Shown in pieces: positions 32,940-43,431 of a DNA stretch of 44,401 bases. Each line of letters starts with the position of its first letter. The stretch's first letter is position 1. Made by a program: the position numbers and the translations under genes. Below the pieces are notes generated by a model that worked only from the letters and a program-made list of their open reading frames with translations, was not told the origin of the DNA and made no database searches. This stretch comes from Gnetum montanum (taxonomy: Eukaryota; Streptophyta; Gnetopsida; Gnetales; Gnetaceae): positions 1-44,401 of the forward strand of contig MNCI01014715.1 of assembly GCA_015680685.1 (NCBI GenBank), in the 5' to 3' direction.

Positions 32940-34490
32940 TCATCAGCCGAACATCCATGCTCCATCTTTCATGTCTCCTCCTTTCCACACAGTCGTGGGG
33001 GGGACCCTCATTGCTGCTGATCCACTTCCATACACCCCTTACCATTTTATACTTTTTTATGTTTGTTTTACACTTTTTTCCCCATTTTTGTGTTCTTTTT
33101 GTTTACTTTTTGTCATCATCCTATTGTTTGGCGCGGTCGGTTTTCGTTACGATGGGTACTGTAATAGTCTTCCTAGTTTTCTGGTTCCCGCCTTTGCATG
33201 GTTGTCCTTGGTTTTACGTCGTTCCACTTCATACACTCGGCAATGAGTCCATGTCATCCACCCATTCACCATCTCATGGTTTTCCTTGCATCGTGCACAT
33301 GCAACCCCTTCAATTAAAACTGTTTTAATGAATGTGTAGTTCCCTGATTGCAAGATGACCCACTAGTTTGAATCGGTTGTGACTTCAAGGGGAATGCTTT
33401 ATTCGTTGTTCTTTTCTATTTCCTAAGTTGATGGTGTCTCCTTACGGATTTCCTACCCCTCCATGTCTCTCTCCACAAAATGTTTTGGCCAATTCGACCT
33501 TGCATGGTGTGGTCCTCATTCAAAAGAAAAAAAATTCAAAAGAAAAAGAAAAAAAAAAGAGAAAAAGCACAAAACAAACAAAACAAAACAAAATAAATTG
33601 AGGATTCAAAGCACAACCCTTGGTCGGATGCATGCACATACAACATGGGTCTTCACATGGTGTGGTTCCTCCACACAAAAAGAAAAAAAAAACATATTGC
33701 GGTGGGAATTCAAAGCACACCCCTTAGACTGCCTCTCATGGGCCACCCACATTTGTTATGGGACTTCCTTGGTCCCCTCTAACTTTGCCCCATTTCACTT
33801 CCCTCTTTTCATGTTTCCTAGAGTGGTGGTTTTCTGTGTGGTCATTCCTATTTCCTTGGGGGATGGTCCAAACTTCATTTGTAGCTATGAGATCACTGGT
33901 CACAGATGGTTTTGGGTATGATTTCAGGAAGGTTCTACCGGGTCACTTAACCACACTTACACGTGGGGTTTCATGTGGCTCCACTTGGACTTTCCATTTT
34001 CTCCTCTCCTTCCATTCTTGCTTCTCTTCATACTCACCTCACTGCCCTTTTTATGTTGTGTGTTTGTCGTGTTTCCTGTTGGTCTCTCATGCCTTGGCGG
34101 GTTTCTCTTTGTTTGGTGTCTTCACTCGTAACACCATTCATCAGCTCCCGGCCACACGGACCCTAGTGTTGATGGTATGTAGGGGCTTTACAGTTGTTGC
34201 CTGCTATGGGGAGGACCCACCTGCATATTCTTTGTTTCTCCTATTAAGTATCCACTCCTTTGGATTTCTTGGTTCATTGTTTCAGTGTCCCATCATTCGA
34301 TTTCATCCTTTCTTGAGTTCTTTTTGACCCATGCTCTCCAATTTTGTTTTGTTTTCATGCTTAATTCCATTCCTCTTGTCTTTAGCCATGATCGGGCCTT
34401 TTCTGTGCTTCAATCGCCTCGATTTGGATTTTTAAATTTTTCATTTCAAGTTTTTTTGGGTTGGTCAATGTTGGTCCACAAGAGAACAAT

Positions 34491-34557
34491 GCTGCGTATA
34501 TGGGGCCCTGTATATGCAGCCACTGCGTATATGCGGCCACGTATATGTGGCCCCATC
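34491..34557. promoter_or_regulatory. CGTATATG/GGCC palindrome block upstream of TATA
   Basis: Alternating CGTATATG and GGGGCCC/TGGCC words end about 19 bp before the TATA box at 34576. A closely similar block lies at 43331-43396 in the Athila-like LTR, upstream of a TATA box on the opposite strand. Confidence 0.5.
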
Positions 34558-34575
34558 GACGCAGCGCCCAACCCT

Positions 34576-34583
34576 TATAAATA
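34576..34583 (+). promoter_or_regulatory. TATA box of repeat family A
   Basis: TATAAATA in the context CCCTTATAAATACCC, the same context as the box at 3354. The first in-frame ATG candidate lies at 34942. Confidence 0.6.
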
Positions 34584-34941
34584 CCCTGCCGCACTTTGTA
34601 TTTTTCATCATTTGACATCCAAATTGAGGAAAATTTTTGCCATTTTTTCTGCCTAACCCTTCCCAACGCACCTACATTCCATCACATGTTTGCATCAACT
34701 TGTCCTTTCCCTTTTATGCAACCCAAAGGTATGCACTTAGTCATGGGGGGGGTGGTGCCCTTGTGTGATTAATTAATTAATTAATTAGTTTTTAATTACA
34801 AAACCTTTGGCCCTAACCCCTAACTTAACACTCTGGGAGACTTAACAGTGTGCTTGTGCCATTAACATAACTTGGTCAAGCTGAAAAAGGTATATACAGA
34901 CCATTTTGAATGGTCTAATAGATGGTTATGTTTATTTTCAG

Positions 34942-37290
34942 ATGGCACCCAAATCGAAGCACCCAAGGGATGAAGGACCATTGCAACCAAGGGACAAGCG
35001 CCCACGTACGGGAAGGGGATGAGGAGTGCAACCACCAGAGTATGCGGAGGGTTCTCATGCAATTAACGTGACGTGGAATCTGTTCACTAGATTCCCGAAG
35101 AGGAGATTCTCGATGTGCATTTGCTAGGGGATGAGATGCCTAGGATATAACCGAGGCTTGAGATCATACTAACCCATGCCTGCCTTGTTGCTATCACGCC
35201 ACGCAAGGTGCAACGTATGGTCCTCCAAGAGTTAAAATTTGGGCCATTGCACGAGAATGCTCCAGAAGATGTGAGACTTCAATTGGAGAGCTCCCCGATG
35301 TGGCCAATCATCACAACCAATGGTGAATGGTACTTAGGAGAAACATATCTCTTTTGGACAAATCAGAAGCCAGGGTCAAGTGTAAGAATCAAGGGCATAT
35401 ATGTCTCTTACTCTTCAGAAGCAATAGCGCAAGCTCTGGGGTTGCTCGAAAGTGGGGCAGATGTGGTGGAAATTTCTAAGTAAGCCGATCCAGGGGAAAA
35501 GGTGCAATGGATCCAATGTTACTATGGAGTAGAGCACAAGGATTTCGGCTCCTTGACCATGGTGGAGAGAGTCTATTCAAAGGTAGCATCTTACCATCTA
35601 AATCCAATGGTAAGACCCCAGCAAAATCATTCCCTTCTTGACTCATGCATGTGCCGCCTTAAGTGGAAAATTTCCCATGAGTCTTCCACAACTATTATTT
35701 TTGAAAATTGAAAAGAGGTTCGCAGAGAATGAATGTGGAAGACACGCTCTCCCTTTTCCTTGCCTAATCTAAAAGCTATGCAAATGGGCAGGGAGAGCAC
35801 GGTACTCTAATGATATCATCCGATGCTCCTAATTGCCTCGTGGTGAGAAATGATGAAAGAAAAAATGCTTGTCGTCACAAAGAAAGAGGAAAAGCAGAAA
35901 CCACCTCCATCACTTGTGCAAACAATGTAGCCAGGATCGCAAACAATAGCAACATACATCCGTGAGATCTAGGAAATGCTCTTCAGGTAGTGAGAGCAAT
36001 CTAGCAGAACTGGTGTAGGAGATGATCCTTCGGTCTATTGCCTTGCCATGAGTCACCTGGAGCAAGTGGCGTAATCAGTCAGCTTTCTTGAAAGGGCAGG
36101 GCTGATATTTTCTACCACTCGAGCATCCATTCCAACCAAAATAGATCCAATCATCCAAGATGTATCAACTACAACCTAGTAGTTATTTCCTGAAATCTCA
36201 GGGAATGCTGCTATCTTCTCGGTATGCTTGGAGGATGGTGAGGGGGCGACGGTTCTGGTGATGTAGCACAAGGGACAAGAAGTTGTAGCCAAAGTGGTTG
36301 CTAATACCATTGCTACTACTCTCAATGCACCAACAGCACTTGTACCAGACATCCATGGACTACAAGATGTACAGATGTCTGCCGAAACTTCACGTAGCAA
36401 GATGGATGCAGCACAACATGAAGAAATGTTGGATTGACTAGTAGGAATCGGGCAACCACTTTCGGATGTCTTCGATCCTTTAGACAACATCACTGCAACC
36501 TAGTCAAAGTTGTAATTGGCAAGGGGCAAAAGCTTTGTTTTGGAAGGACAACTGGAGGCTGCTCAAGCTGCTTGTCAGCGCTTGACAATGGAGGTTTCCC
36601 AATTAAGAGCCCAGCATGCCAATCCAGCTATCCTCAACCGCAAGATCACCAGAGATGAAGGTTTCCAAAAAATTCAGCTTAAAGTTCAGGTTGTTAAGGA
36701 TGAAAGGGAGACAAAGATCCTAGATAAGGCCATAGCAGATGCTCGAGTGTATCATTTAGAGAAAGACTTGGCCAAGGTTTGCCAGGAGAACATGCAGTTG
36801 ACTGCCGAAGTTCATTGCCTGCGTAATGTTGGTACAAAGAATGAGCACATGAAAGATTTCATCCACCAATAGCAAGAGGAGCTAGCTAGGGTGAATGTAG
36901 ATATGAGAAGGTTGGCTACTAAGAATCAGAATCTGTCAATGGAGAAAGTTTGGGCATTGCGACAGAAGTCTACAATCAAAATTTCCGCTTGGAAGAACAA
37001 TTCCCTAAAGTTTGAAAGAGTCAAAAATCGTTACAGGGACCAAGTGGGATTGCAGAAAGAGGTGAACGAGAAGCACATTCAAGTCACTAAGGCCTAGATG
37101 AACCAAGTACTCCAGTAGCTCCGAGAAGGAGGCAATGTATGGCCCTTCATCTTCGATGGATTGAATGCCTACAACAAAGCAGAGATCTGCCTAAAGGAGC
37201 TGCAAAAAAAAGAAATGATAAAATACATGGAGTTAGCAAACCTTCGGTATGCAAACCTAGCTATGCTCACAGCCGGGAGACTGTGGTAAG
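34942..37290 (+). pseudogene. plus-strand retroelement ORF with coiled coil, function unknown
   Basis: Starts MAPKSKHPRDEGPLQPR after a TTTTCAG acceptor, frameshifts, then is open at 35208-35483 (FGPLHENAPEDVRLQLESSP region) and 35502-35711. From about 36290 one frame continues to about 37290, interrupted only by stop codons. Examples are TGA and TAG near 36430 and 36500, TAA at 36513, and TAG at 36870, 37095 and about 37125. The 36516-37290 part is rich in Leu, Glu, Lys, Gln with heptad-like spacing (LEGQLEAAQAACQRLTMEVS), predicting a long coiled coil. No RT, protease or zinc-knuckle motif. The MAPK-like start just after an LTR resembles the 16398 gene, but I see no other convincing similarity. 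It may be an accessory ORF of family A. Not functional in this copy. Confidence 0.45.
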
Positions 37291-37671
37291 AGCTAGAGAA
37301 ATAAGTGGCCACCTCGTATTCTCTATACAAGGGTGAGTTCCAAGTGCACAAAGAAACAAAATAGAAGCTCGCAACAACAAACGCAGAACTCGAGGTCCTC
37401 CATACAAGCTTTGGCAACACCATCAGACCAAGTTGTCTACGCACAACTTGTAGAGGTGGCTGTTGATTTCCATGAAATTCTTGGCCTTATGGAGAAACCA
37501 CTATTTTTGTTGATGGTTCCATTCTTTTGGCAGCTCCTGTGTTGTAAGGTAAGTAAGGATGTGGTTGAACCAAGGAGATTCCTTGGGTTCTTGAGGATCA
37601 ATGGTGCCTATGAAGAGGAGTTTATCTGAAAATTGGTTGAATAAAGGCTCCTCCTCTTCTACGTTATCCCA
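37291..37671. other. junction between family A and the Athila-like pol
   Basis: Coding-like plus-strand sequence fades by about 37630, and the minus-strand RNase H end begins at 37672. The integrase that should follow RNase H on the minus strand is absent from here down to 34942. Confidence 0.5.
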
Positions 37672-38900
37672 TCATAACCAAGAAAAATGGTCAGTGACCA
37701 CATTTTTGGACCCCTTTCTATCTACCAAGGTCAGATCAAACTCTTGAAGAATCACCAGCCACCAGATTATGTGGGGTCTTACCGTTGGTTTGTTCATCAG
37801 GAACCAGATAGCACTATGGTCTATGTGCACAAACACCTCGTATTCGAGCACATAGTACTGAATATTATCCAATGCGAACACCACCGCCATCAATGATTTC
37901 TCAGTGGTGGTATATTTTAGTTGTGCACCCACAATGCTATGGCTTGCACAGTGGATATAATACAGATGTTTTTGATCATCACACTGTGTAAGCATGGTTC
38001 CCAAAGCATAGTTGGAGGCATCCATCATAATATGGAAAGGTCTGGCCCAATTAGGTGCCCATAGAACTAGAGCTTCTACGAGTTTCTGCTTTAGCTCTTG
38101 GAATGCGGACTCGCATTCCTTGGTCCAGACAAATGGAGCATCCTTCTTTGTAAGCTCTACCAATGATCAAGCTATCTTCGAGAATTGTTCAGTGAAGCAC
38201 CAGTAGTAACTAGTGTGTCCAAGGAATGACCACACATCTTTGATAGTACTTGGTTGGTGGGTAATTCTTTGGATGACCCTGATCTTTTCAGGGTCTATGC
38301 TGATCCCTGTTGATGAAATGAGATTCCCTAATACTATGCCCTCTTGGACCATTAGATGGCTCTTTTTCCAATTGAGCTGCAGATTGGTGTCTACACACCT
38401 CTTTAGAACTTGCTCTAGGCAGTCCAATGCTTGATCGAACATGGCACCATAGGTGGATAAGTCATCCATGAAGATGCTCAAGACAAGGCGTTGAAACATC
38501 ACAGGTGCATTGCATAGGCCAAAGGGCATCTTCTTATATGCAAAAGTCCCCCATGAACTCATAAAAGTAGTTTTGGCCTAGTCCTCTGGTGAGATTTGAA
38601 TCTAGTTATAACCACTATAACCATCGAAAAAGATGTAATATTGGTGTCCTGCGATTGTGTCCAACACTTGGTCCACAAATGCGAGCGGGAAGTGGTCCTT
38701 GAAAGTTGTCATATTGAGCAACCAGAAATCAATACAGATCCTCCACTTGCAACATTTCTTGGGTACGATAATGAGTGGGATAACCCATTTGCTATCGATG
38801 ACTAAATAGATGAATCCTGCCTTAAGCAGTTTTTTAATTTCATCCTTTACTATTTGTTTCAACTTGGGATTCAATCATCTTTGTGGTTATTGTCGTGGCT
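37672..38900 (-). pseudogene. Athila-like reverse transcriptase and RNase H
   Basis: On the minus strand from 38874: KLKQIVKDEIKKLL, then DSKWVIPLIIVPKK and ICIDFWLLN (RT fingers), DHFPLAFVDQVLD, then AYKKMPFGLCNAPVMFQR and the catalytic FMDDLSTYG. These continue into NLQLNWKKSHLMVQEGIVLG, an Athila-type signature. RNase H follows (38163-37672): FHIMMDASNYALGTMLTQ, YTTTEKSLMAVVFAL, VHIDHSAIWFLM and LVDRKGSKNVVTDHFSWL. Between QR and FMDD the usual linker is about eleven residues shorter, apparently an in-frame loss. Stops separate RT from RNase H near 38164. The enzyme would copy element RNA into DNA; this copy is dead. Confidence 0.85.
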
Positions 38901-39504
38901 TCATGGAAGGGTCAAGGTAGACCCGGTGCTGGCAGATCCTAGGATGAACTCCAGCCAACTCAGAATAGGACCATGTGAATGCAGAAACCCATTTGCTTAC
39001 CATCACCAGCAACTTCTTTTTCTATTCAGGAGCAAGGGTAGCATTGATAATTACCAGTTTTCCATTTTGCAAGAACGCATACTCTAAATGAGCCGGTAGG
39101 GATTTTAGTTCAAGGGGATCTTGCTTGAAGCTCTCAGGGATCTCTAGCTTTCCCCAGTCATCAAAGTCATCAATGATGGAGGTTTGTCAATGAATATCCT
39201 CCATCACATCCATGCTATCAATATAGGTTTACACTAGCCCCTTAGACGGTTCCATGCAAATTTTGCTACTAGTAGGATCAGCTATCAGCCACTAGGTGCC
39301 CTCTTGGTTAGTGGCTACCGTGTATAGGCATTGTTGAATTTGTGATTCCTCGATACATCAACTGCATGCTTGAATGGATGTCCGCTCAGTGAACCATAGC
39401 TACTGCACACGATTGCACCCCGAGTCACTATACGCGATGCATGGAACACTTTTCTTCTCGATCTTCCCGAAAGGATTTTCCTGTGAAATTTCTAGGGACA
39501 GATC

Positions 39505-39800
39505 TCAGAGTCCTAGTCGTTCATCCATCGTGCTTAGCCAAGATCTTCCCATGATGATTGGGAAGTTCCCCTTACAGTTTTCAACATGGATGACTAGGAA
39601 GTTAGCAGGGTAGGACCACCCACATATGGTGGTCACAATGTCCTCCACCAAACCCAAAGGAATGGTGATGGATTGGTCTGCTAACTCGAGCCGGATGTTG
39701 CTCTTCTTTAGTGGGGGCAGGTTCCAGTTCTTGTACATATCATGAGAGATTAGATTAACCCCTGACCCTGAGTCCAGAAGAGCTTTTCACAGCTTTTTCC
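39505..39800 (-). pseudogene. retropepsin of the Athila-like element
   Basis: The minus strand reads ALLDSGSGVNLISHDMYKNW, with the active-site triad D-S-G, then RLELADQSITIPLGLVEDI, and the closing FPIIMGRSWLSTMD typical of Ty3/gypsy aspartic proteases. It lies between gag and RT as expected. A stop follows at about 39505 before RT. Confidence 0.85.
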
Positions 39801-40741
39801 CATCCACCTGAAGATATATGAGGGGGCTTCTTGGAACTATTAATTTCCAGGGGAGAGACCCAACCATGATCCACTTGCTCAGGGCATGTGTGAGCATGAC
39901 CGTCTGGATGTTGGATTGCGGCGGAGTGGAGGACTGCTTGGGTAGTATGATGGTAGAGGCATTGGTAGGTTATGATTTACTGGACACAAGCATAGGTGAA
40001 GGTATATTTAGATTATTGGTCTGGAATAAAGAACGTTTGCGTGGCTTGGGTTCCAGTCCACTCGGCCGAGATTCCGGTTGTAAGTTAATAGCCCTCGTAG
40101 CGTTTTGTTGTTGTGGCTATGGCAATATTTCTCCCTACATGGATGGAGCAGGTAACAATGGAGAGGGATGATGTGGAGGAGTGGGTGAAGAAGGTGATGG
40201 AGGGTATAAGTGATGTGGATTTTTCCCCTTGGGTGATGGAGATGAATGTCTGAAATATTCAGGGGGGTGGTAGTAACTAGGAAAGGCTGCATGACTGGAA
40301 GACTCTCTTGGAGAGATGACCTACTGAACATAGTATCCATAAGGATTTGGTTGCTTGTAAGGGTACTGCTACCTTGGAGGTGGCATCCCCCATGCTTGTG
40401 GTTGCTGCCACTATTGGAAATACTCTAATGGTTGTGGAGACATTCCACTTGGATAGTATCCTTGCTGCTGCTGGTGGAATCGCCATGGGTTTCCTTGTGG
40501 ATAAGGAAACCTTTGGGGCATCTACTTCTACACCAAATGAGGGTTCAAGGCATAGACCCCAGACTTGTAGGTGAGACACCATAGGACAACATCCCTTGGG
40601 ATGTTGATATTGGCATATGCCACATCCATCATCATCCTCGATGTCAGAGTCTGCAACATGCTCAGCTGCAACAACTTTTTCCTTACCTTTGTGTTGGGTA
40701 TGTTCAGCTCACTTATTCCTATGTCAATCATGGTCACTACC
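39801..40741 (-). pseudogene. gag-protease linker, Pro/Ser/His-rich
   Basis: Minus-strand coding-like sequence links gag to protease: histidine/proline/serine-rich stretches (PPSPSSPTPPHHPSP near 40170) and basic segments, with few stops in one frame. No domain recognised beyond its position in the polyprotein. Confidence 0.5.
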
Positions 40742-42388
40742 CTATTCTTTGGACTCTTCTGAAATTTTTAATACACTTTGGAATCTTTCATCTAAAGAGT
40801 CCCACATTTTATCCACCTTTGCCAATACTTCAGATGTAAAATTTTGTAATGGCAAAGTCTTCCGATTCACTGCTGCTTCCAGTAGTGAGTCTTCGTCCTC
40901 ATCACAAAATTGGACCCTCTTTTTTCTAAGGGAAGGTTTTTGGTTGAATTCTTTAGCACTCTCCTTTTTTCTGAGTTCTCCTTCCTCTTTGGCCACCTGA
41001 TCAATGAGGCACTACAACTGATGGACCCTTAGCTTTGACAGCATTCCCTTGACGTAGACACCAAGGGTCTTTCTTGTTTAAAAAATGAGACCATAAATAA
41101 TGTTGCAAAGCTGTGCCCACTGAGAATAACCATGAACAGGGCACCGATGCAATAGTGAGTAATACCTGCTCATGGCGGCATCCAAGGGTTCATGATTCCC
41201 TTGTTTCCAACCTTGGATCTGCCTTCTCAGATTTGCCACTCTATAGTATGTTTAATATTTTTCATTAAAGATTTCAAGTATCGTACTCCATCTTCTGACT
41301 GATTCTAGCTCTAAGGACTAGTACCAACTTTCAGCTTCTTTGATGAGTGTTCGGGGAAACAGCTTCAACCATTGCGAATCGTTATCAATGTTTTGTAGGG
41401 TGTAGGCATCATGGAATGCCTACAAGTGGGTCTGTGGATCATAGTTGTATCCCCCTTCAAATCTGGGAATGTTGTTCATGTTAACACACTTGATCCGACT
41501 GTCCTTCATGTGCCTACTTGGGACATGAACTACCTCTGCAATGTGGAGCATGCTCCAAGTAGCTAACAATGGCTTATATGAATCATAGTCCTATTAGGAA
41601 CTATGACGTCTACGATGACTTTTGCTACCCCTTCTTTCATGCTGGCGAGGGCCACACGATTGTTCGCGTGCTTCCTCACGTTTCCCTACTTGAACCTGCT
41701 TACCACCTTTCTTTCTCTCCAACCTTCCCTTGTGATGCTTAGAACCTAAGCTGGAGGAAGGTGAAGGAGAGGGGGAGGACAGAGAAGAAGGAGAAGCATC
41801 TCCACTGCTTCGACGTTGATCCCTCCATCTACCCTAGTGATGGCTGCGATCATCTCCTCCAGGTTTGCTTCGTGACCCACCATCCCCTTGAGGATCGTGG
41901 TCACTTGGAGATTGGTTCTAGATGACTAACTGGAGGATCTGCAGCCCCAAGTGAAGTTTGATTGAATGAGTATCATGAAATACAGGATCTCCATTGTCTT
42001 GTGGCCCTTGCGAGAATAAGGGGTTACTAAAGTGTTTCCCCTTCTATTGTTCATATCTCTTAGCCTGTTGTTGATCTCTTGTTTGTTGAGCTTCCATGGG
42101 ACAATAGTCTCGGAAGTCATGGTCCTCCATGACATACTCCACCACTCGGTCCTGGATGCTAATTCTGCCTAGATTTTGGTACAGTATCGCAGGAGCTTCT
42201 CAGTCGAGCAGTAACACGATGCTACTCTCCATGTCCCACCATCAAAGATGTTCATCTTGATGTAGGATGAATGTGAAATTAGGGACATATTCATCAGGAT
42301 GTTTATATACCACCTGACATTCTTGTGGCACCGGTGGTTCAAATGCATCTCTCTTGTGAGAAGACATGTTGGACATTAGATGGTCCAT
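40742..42388 (-). pseudogene. gag of the Athila-like element
   Basis: Starts at the minus-strand ATG 42388 (MDHLMSNMSSHKRDAFEPP), about 130 bp after the primer site. A Ser/Arg/Lys-rich segment lies near 41640-41830 (SPSSLSSPSPSPSSSLGS). The capsid part (41100-41500) contains RFEGGYNYDPQTHL, QWLKLFPRTLIKEAESWY and SRYYSLLHRCPVHGYSQW, the retrotransposon gag core. It continues to a charged segment (KEEGELRKKESAKEF) near 40960. Several stops, mostly TAG, break it. Confidence 0.75.
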
Positions 42389-42517
42389 ATTATCAATGTA
42401 CCCTAATTACTCAACTTAAATTTGCCTAGTGTGCAAAAATATTTCTATCCTAGGTTCGATCCAATGACTTGAATGATAATTTCACTAAGGTCAGATGACA
42501 CATGTAAGACTAATAAG

Positions 42518-42535
42518 TCCTCGGCAATGGTGCCA
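42518..42535 (-). promoter_or_regulatory. tRNA-Asp primer-binding site with C-to-T decay
   Basis: Minus strand TGGCACCATTGCCGAGGA matches the plant tRNA-Asp primer site TGGCGCCGTTGCCGGGGA at 15 of 18 positions. The three changes are all transitions, two at CG and one at CHG context, as expected from methylated-cytosine deamination. One base separates it from the LTR. A tRNA-Asp primer is characteristic of Athila-type elements. Confidence 0.8.
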
Positions 42536-43307
42536 ATGATGAGCGGCTAGGTACCCCTACGTCCAACTATACGAATACGAGTATTCACACTCGATCCAGT
42601 CAAACTCCATAGACTGTAAGCACTTAACATGCACCAGACTTCTAACCAGTGAAACCTTGGGTTAGAATGGTTGTTGTCATCCTAATCTCACTTGTAAAGT
42701 TCTATTGCGATGGTTAAGTGAGACTAAGGCTAATGATTTTTATATCTTTTTAATTATCTTTTTCAATGACTAAGTGAGGTATGAAAGTAATGAATAACTA
42801 TTATCTAATCTCTAATAATCCTAGTGTATATTCTAACTAGTCCTAGCATAAGCACCCAGTCCCATCCTCCGAGCATGTTCTGAGCATTTCCTAACACTGC
42901 TGGGTTACCAAACGTTAAGCATTGCTGGGTTTACCAAGTGTTTAGATTACATTCGAGATGGTCGTACTTATGTCTTTTACAACTACGAATAAACACTAAC
43001 CATTGAAATTATAATAATGAAAACATAAATAATCAACGAGTAGCTAACAAATCATAAACAACTAATTAATAAAGCATAAACATCTTAAACTATTAAATGC
43101 ATGAAACAAATAAGTCAAAATGCTTCAAGGATTGCATGAATAGTTCATCTTTATTTCCTTCATGTCAATGGGCTCAGATACATCAACGCTTGAATAAAGA
43201 TTTGATCGCTTTTCATACACTTGCTATGGCACTTGGAAAATATTCTATCTCTTGTGGGAGAAAACTGCAAGAGCTTCGCTATCACTACACAAGGTGGAAG
43301 GCCCTCA

Positions 43308-43315
43308 TATTTATA
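43308..43315 (-). promoter_or_regulatory. TATA box of the Athila-like LTR
   Basis: TATAAATA on the minus strand, 16 bp downstream of the CGTATACG block, the same order as in family A on the opposite strand. Confidence 0.6.
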
Positions 43316-43330
43316 GATCCGGGAAGGGTG

Positions 43331-43396
43331 GCTACGTATACGGGGCCCCGTTGATGCAGGGTGACTGCGTTGACGTGGCCGCGTATACGTGGCCCA
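43331..43396. promoter_or_regulatory. CGTATACG/GGCC palindrome block upstream of TATA
   Basis: Contains CGTATACG twice with GGGGCCCC and GTGGCC between, aligning with 34491-34557. It precedes the minus-strand TATA at 43308-43315. Confidence 0.5.
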
Positions 43397-43426
43397 GTCA
43401 ACACATTGACTTTTGACACTTCATCA

Positions 43427-43431
43427 ATAGT
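43427..43431. repeat. target-site duplication, right (ATAGT)
   Basis: ATAGT directly after the LTR end CATCA, matching 32424-32428. Together they show that the whole 11-kb unit once inserted as one event. Confidence 0.75.

Larger units (their letters stand above)
32940..34941 (+). mobile_element. repeat family A, copy 2: LTR-like promoter region
   Basis: Shares ordered blocks with 8940-10100. It carries a strong TATA box (34576-34583) preceded by a 67-bp block of CGTATATG and GGCC palindromes (34491-34557), an (ATTA)n microsatellite at 34769-34792, A-rich tracts at 33525-33600, and a TTTTCAG acceptor just before the ATG at 34942. It sits inside the left side of the Athila-like element. Exact LTR limits could not be set: no second copy in the same element and no target duplication were found. 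Confidence 0.5.
42537..43426 (-). mobile_element. 5' LTR of the Athila-like element (890 bp, complete)
   Basis: The plus strand begins TGATGAGCGG and ends CACTTCATCA, so the terminal TGATGA/TCATCA repeats are inverted. Flanks: primer site at 42518-42535 and target duplication at 43427-43431. Core promoter TATAAATA on the minus strand (43308-43315), with a CGTATACG/GGCC block just upstream (43331-43396). Confidence 0.9.

Noticed and set aside
33520-33720. Minus-strand 66-aa Phe-rich membrane-like frame
   Set aside because: It arises from A-rich tracts on the plus strand; no other coding signs.
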